Assembly (NCBI RefSeq): GCF_000760735.1
Contig: NZ_JMEX01000008.1
Location: 1,159,483 to 1,223,482, forward strand
Direction: 5' to 3'
Length of the DNA stretch: 64,000 nt
From: Rhodococcoides fascians A44A
GTDB taxonomy: Bacteria > Actinomycetota > Actinomycetes > Mycobacteriales > Mycobacteriaceae
Positions 61,980 through 64,000 of this stretch are shown piece after piece. The position numbers and the translations under genes are program-made. Numbering within the stretch: position 1 is the first letter of the stretch; each line of letters opens with the position of its first letter. The notes under the pieces were generated by a model. The model ran no database searches and was not told the DNA's origin. It was given only the letters and a program-made list of their open reading frames with translations.

Positions 61980-63047
61980 ATGTCCAGCAAGCCCGAGAAA
62001 CCGAACCAGCGCACCGTCACCGCCCACGTCGCGCGTCGTGGCCTGGTGCTCGTCGCCATCGGCGCCGTCGCCGCCGCGGCGATCACCCTCTTCGTGTCCG
62101 ACGGTTTCTCCCAGCCCGAGAAGATCACGACGCATTCCGAGGCAGGTCCCGCCACCGACGGCCCGGTGTCCGCGGCGTCCTTCGGCTCGGCCGACCCGGG
62201 CACCTGCCTCGACTGGACGCCGACCGACGACCCCGAGACCGACCGCCAGGATCTGGCGGAAGTCTCCTGCGCCGAGCCGCATCGATTCGAGGTCGCCAAG
62301 GACGTCGACATGACCGCGTACCCGGGCCTCGAGTTCGCCCCGGGAGCCGCGTACCCCGGGGCCCTACGGTTCGGGCAACTACGCGACGAACACTGCATCG
62401 ACGTCGTCGACGACTACCTCGGCACCAAGTTCGATCCGAGCGGCAAGTTCAGCGTCGGGCTCATGTTCCCCAGCCAGGCCGGGTGGGCGTCGGGCGAACG
62501 AACGTTGCGCTGCGGAATCCAGCAGTCCTCCAACACCGGCATCCCGCAGGAGATGAGCGGCTCGGTTCAGGGACAGGACCAATCGAACGTGTGGGACGTC
62601 GGAACCTGCATCGGCATCAACCAGAACGTCCCGGCCGACCCCGTCGACTGCGCCCAGGCACACGCCTTCGAAGTCGCATCGATCATCGACCTGCAGCAGC
62701 AGTTCCCCAGCGGCATCCCCACCGAAGCCGACCAGGACGCCTACCTCGAACAGACCTGCACCGAAGCCGTCAACGGCTACCTCGGTTCGGACACCGCGCT
62801 GCGAGACAAAACGCTCACGCTCTTCTGGAACACCATCGACGTCACCAGCTGGCTCGCCGGCTCACGCCAGGTGAGCTGCTCCATCGGCAAGGAACTCGAC
62901 GAAGGCGGCTTCGCGACCATCGCCGGATCCGCGAAGGGCGACATCCTCATCAACGGTGAAGCCCCCGTGCCGCCCCCCGCCGCTCCCGACGGCCGAGCCC
63001 TCCCCACTCCGCTGCCCGGCGCAGCGCCGATCACTCCCGGAGGGTGA
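61980..63047 (+). CDS. Membrane-anchored protein with two septum-formation-type domains (Rv3835-like)
   Basis: A 355-residue protein with one N-terminal membrane helix (GLVLVAIGAVAAAAITLFVS) and an extracytoplasmic part built of two related units: GTCLDWTPTDDPE..VSCAEPHRFEVAKDVD and GTCIGINQNVPADPVDCAQAHAFEVASIID, each with a Cys pair and an H-x-FEV motif. A Pro/Ala tail ends the protein. The domain is found in actinobacterial proteins linked by annotation to septum formation; a direct role is not established to my knowledge. ATG 61980 follows GGAAGG. Confidence 0.82.
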   Translation: MSSKPEKPNQRTVTAHVARRGLVLVAIGAVAAAAITLFVSDGFSQPEKITTHSEAGPATDGPVSAASFGSADPGTCLDWTPTDDPETDRQDLAEVSCAEPHRFEVAKDVDMTAYPGLEFAPGAAYPGALRFGQLRDEHCIDVVDDYLGTKFDPSGKFSVGLMFPSQAGWASGERTLRCGIQQSSNTGIPQEMSGSVQGQDQSNVWDVGTCIGINQNVPADPVDCAQAHAFEVASIIDLQQQFPSGIPTEADQDAYLEQTCTEAVNGYLGSDTALRDKTLTLFWNTIDVTSWLAGSRQVSCSIGKELDEGGFATIAGSAKGDILINGEAPVPPPAAPDGRALPTPLPGAAPITPGG

Positions 63048-63060
63048 CATTCCCACCGAC

Positions 63061-63393
63061 ATGACCCGCGCCGAGTTCGAAGAAGCCGTCGCCGACGCCC
63101 TCGACACTCTCCCGCCCGATATCACCGACCGCATGGACAACGTCGTCATCCTCGTCGAAGAAGAACACCCGACGGAAGACATCCTGGGCCTGTACGAAGG
63201 CGTCGCCCTCACCGAGCGCTACGAATACAGCGGACACCTGCCGGACGTCATCACGATCTACCGGCTACCGATCCTCGACATGGTCGACGACGCGGACACC
63301 GCCAAACGCGAAATCGCCATCACCGTCGCCCACGAAGTCGGCCACCACTTCGGTATCGACGACGAACGTCTGCACGAACTCGGCTTCGGCTGA
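63061..63393 (+). CDS. Metallopeptidase-family protein (Rv3836-like zincin)
   Basis: A 110-residue minimal zincin. RAEFEEAVADALDTLPPDI starts the domain and the zinc motif HEVGHHFGIDDERLHELG (H-E-x-x-H with a downstream acid) closes it. The family is small and its substrate unknown. ATG 63061 is 13 bp after the upstream stop, with GGAGGGTGA upstream at a rather long distance. Cotranscribed with the Rv3835-like gene. Confidence 0.88.
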   Translation: MTRAEFEEAVADALDTLPPDITDRMDNVVILVEEEHPTEDILGLYEGVALTERYEYSGHLPDVITIYRLPILDMVDDADTAKREIAITVAHEVGHHFGIDDERLHELGFG

Positions 63394-63421
63394 CCCCCGG
63401 CCCAGCTGCAGGCGGGAGGCG

Positions 63422-64000
63422 CTAGGCCGAGACCGCTTCCCTGGTGGGCGAGGAGGTGCGGTCGGTGAGGAAGGCGAAGACCAGGCCGAGGCCGAGCCAC
63501 AGTGTTGCCTGGGTCGCGAGGGACGACAGTCGGAATTCCCAGAGCAGGGTGGCGGGGAAGTCGTCGCCGACTTCGTTGATTCCGGGTAGCAGTACGTATC
63601 CGAGTGCCGCGATGACGAGGAAGGTCAGGGTCGGGGCTCCGATGCGGATGGCGACGGAGGTCTGGGTCGACACGAGCTTGGCGACGTAGACACCGATGCC
63701 GACGGCGACGAGTCCGAGAACCACTGCTGCCAGCCACAGCCAGGTTCGCTGGGTGATCGTGTCCGGGTCTCCGACGGCGGGTGGGTTCGCGGGGTACTTG
63801 AAGAACGGGACCGCTTCGATGGCCACCCACCCGAGGAACGCCGTCGCGAGCGCGAGGATCGATCCGGGCAGTGCGGTGAATCGTCGGGCGTAGTGCAGTA
63901 CCGCGGCGAAGATCGCTCCCAGAGCGAGACCGGCCAGCCCTGTCGCGAGGAACAGTCCTGCGCGTTGTCCGTCGCGGCTGACGAGAGCGTCCTCCTCGTC
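63422..64000 (-). CDS. cbtA: CbtA-like cobalt transporter subunit (5' end missing)
   Basis: The frame is open to the right window edge, giving at least 192 residues. It shows four or more membrane helices (GLFLATGLAGLALGAIFAAVL, LALATAFLGWVAIEAV, TWLWLAAVVLGLVAVGIGVYV, PTLTFLVIAALGYVLLPG) and the loop PFFKYPANPPAVGDPDTITQRT that marks CbtA proteins. CbtA works with the small CbtB in cobalt uptake, often under B12 control; this fits the cobalamin genes elsewhere in the window only loosely. A GTG at 63826 lies mid-protein and is not the start. Confidence 0.78.
   Translation of the reverse strand, partial: DEEDALVSRDGQRAGLFLATGLAGLALGAIFAAVLHYARRFTALPGSILALATAFLGWVAIEAVPFFKYPANPPAVGDPDTITQRTWLWLAAVVLGLVAVGIGVYVAKLVSTQTSVAIRIGAPTLTFLVIAALGYVLLPGINEVGDDFPATLLWEFRLSSLATQATLWLGLGLVFAFLTDRTSSPTREAVSA

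Overview
The window comes from a high-GC, mycolic-acid-making actinobacterium. It carries the arabinogalactan and mycolate assembly locus in much the same order as the Mycobacterium tuberculosis Rv3791-Rv3816c region (from memory). Two rather than three Emb proteins, mycolyltransferases and an amidase with LGFP repeats, and interspersed GTGACCGAACG hairpins point to Rhodococcus, possibly the fascians-like group. The genus is inference; no rRNA gene is present.

Left part (1-13.2 kb, + strand): the end of dprE2, aftA, an unassigned GT-C-like membrane protein, two Emb arabinosyltransferases, and a three-gene ABC transporter of the lantibiotic-protection type. Next (13.3-36.6 kb, - strand): a DUF4265 gene, the mycolate condensation genes accD4-pks13-fadD32, an inserted luciferase-like oxidoreductase, a cutinase-like lipase with a DUF732 lipoprotein, three mycolyltransferases (one with LGFP repeats), and the tightly overlapping operon glf-glfT2-PAP2-ubiA-aftB. 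Together these make decaprenyl-phospho-arabinose (ubiA, PAP2 phosphatase, dprE2), galactan (glf, glfT2) and arabinan (aftA, emb, aftB), and they condense, activate and attach mycolates (fadD32, accD4, pks13, mycolyltransferases).

Middle (36.6-50 kb): a 35-bp tandem repeat array, cobF-cobM, a PGRP-type amidase with LGFP repeats, a TetR/DUF1348 divergent pair between two direct copies of a ~150-bp dispersed repeat, a HAD phosphatase, an ECF-like sigma factor with a C-terminal membrane segment, a CPBP protease, two acyltransferase paralogues (one frameshifted), a lipoprotein and an APC permease.

Right part (50-64 kb): a type II NADH dehydrogenase; a five-gene catabolic operon (MaoC, CaiB, MmgE/PrpD, acyl-CoA dehydrogenase, CitE-like lyase) that fits C5-dicarboxylate (itaconate-like) breakdown; a divergent NitT/TauT-type ABC importer that shares a 17-bp operator motif with it; then serS, an ankyrin protein, an Rv3835-like protein, an Rv3836-like metallopeptidase and the end of a cbtA-like gene.

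A recurring feature is a TANNNT hexamer exactly 7 or 8 nt upstream of the start codon of ten genes, consistent with leaderless transcripts. No tRNA, rRNA, CRISPR array or transposase was seen.
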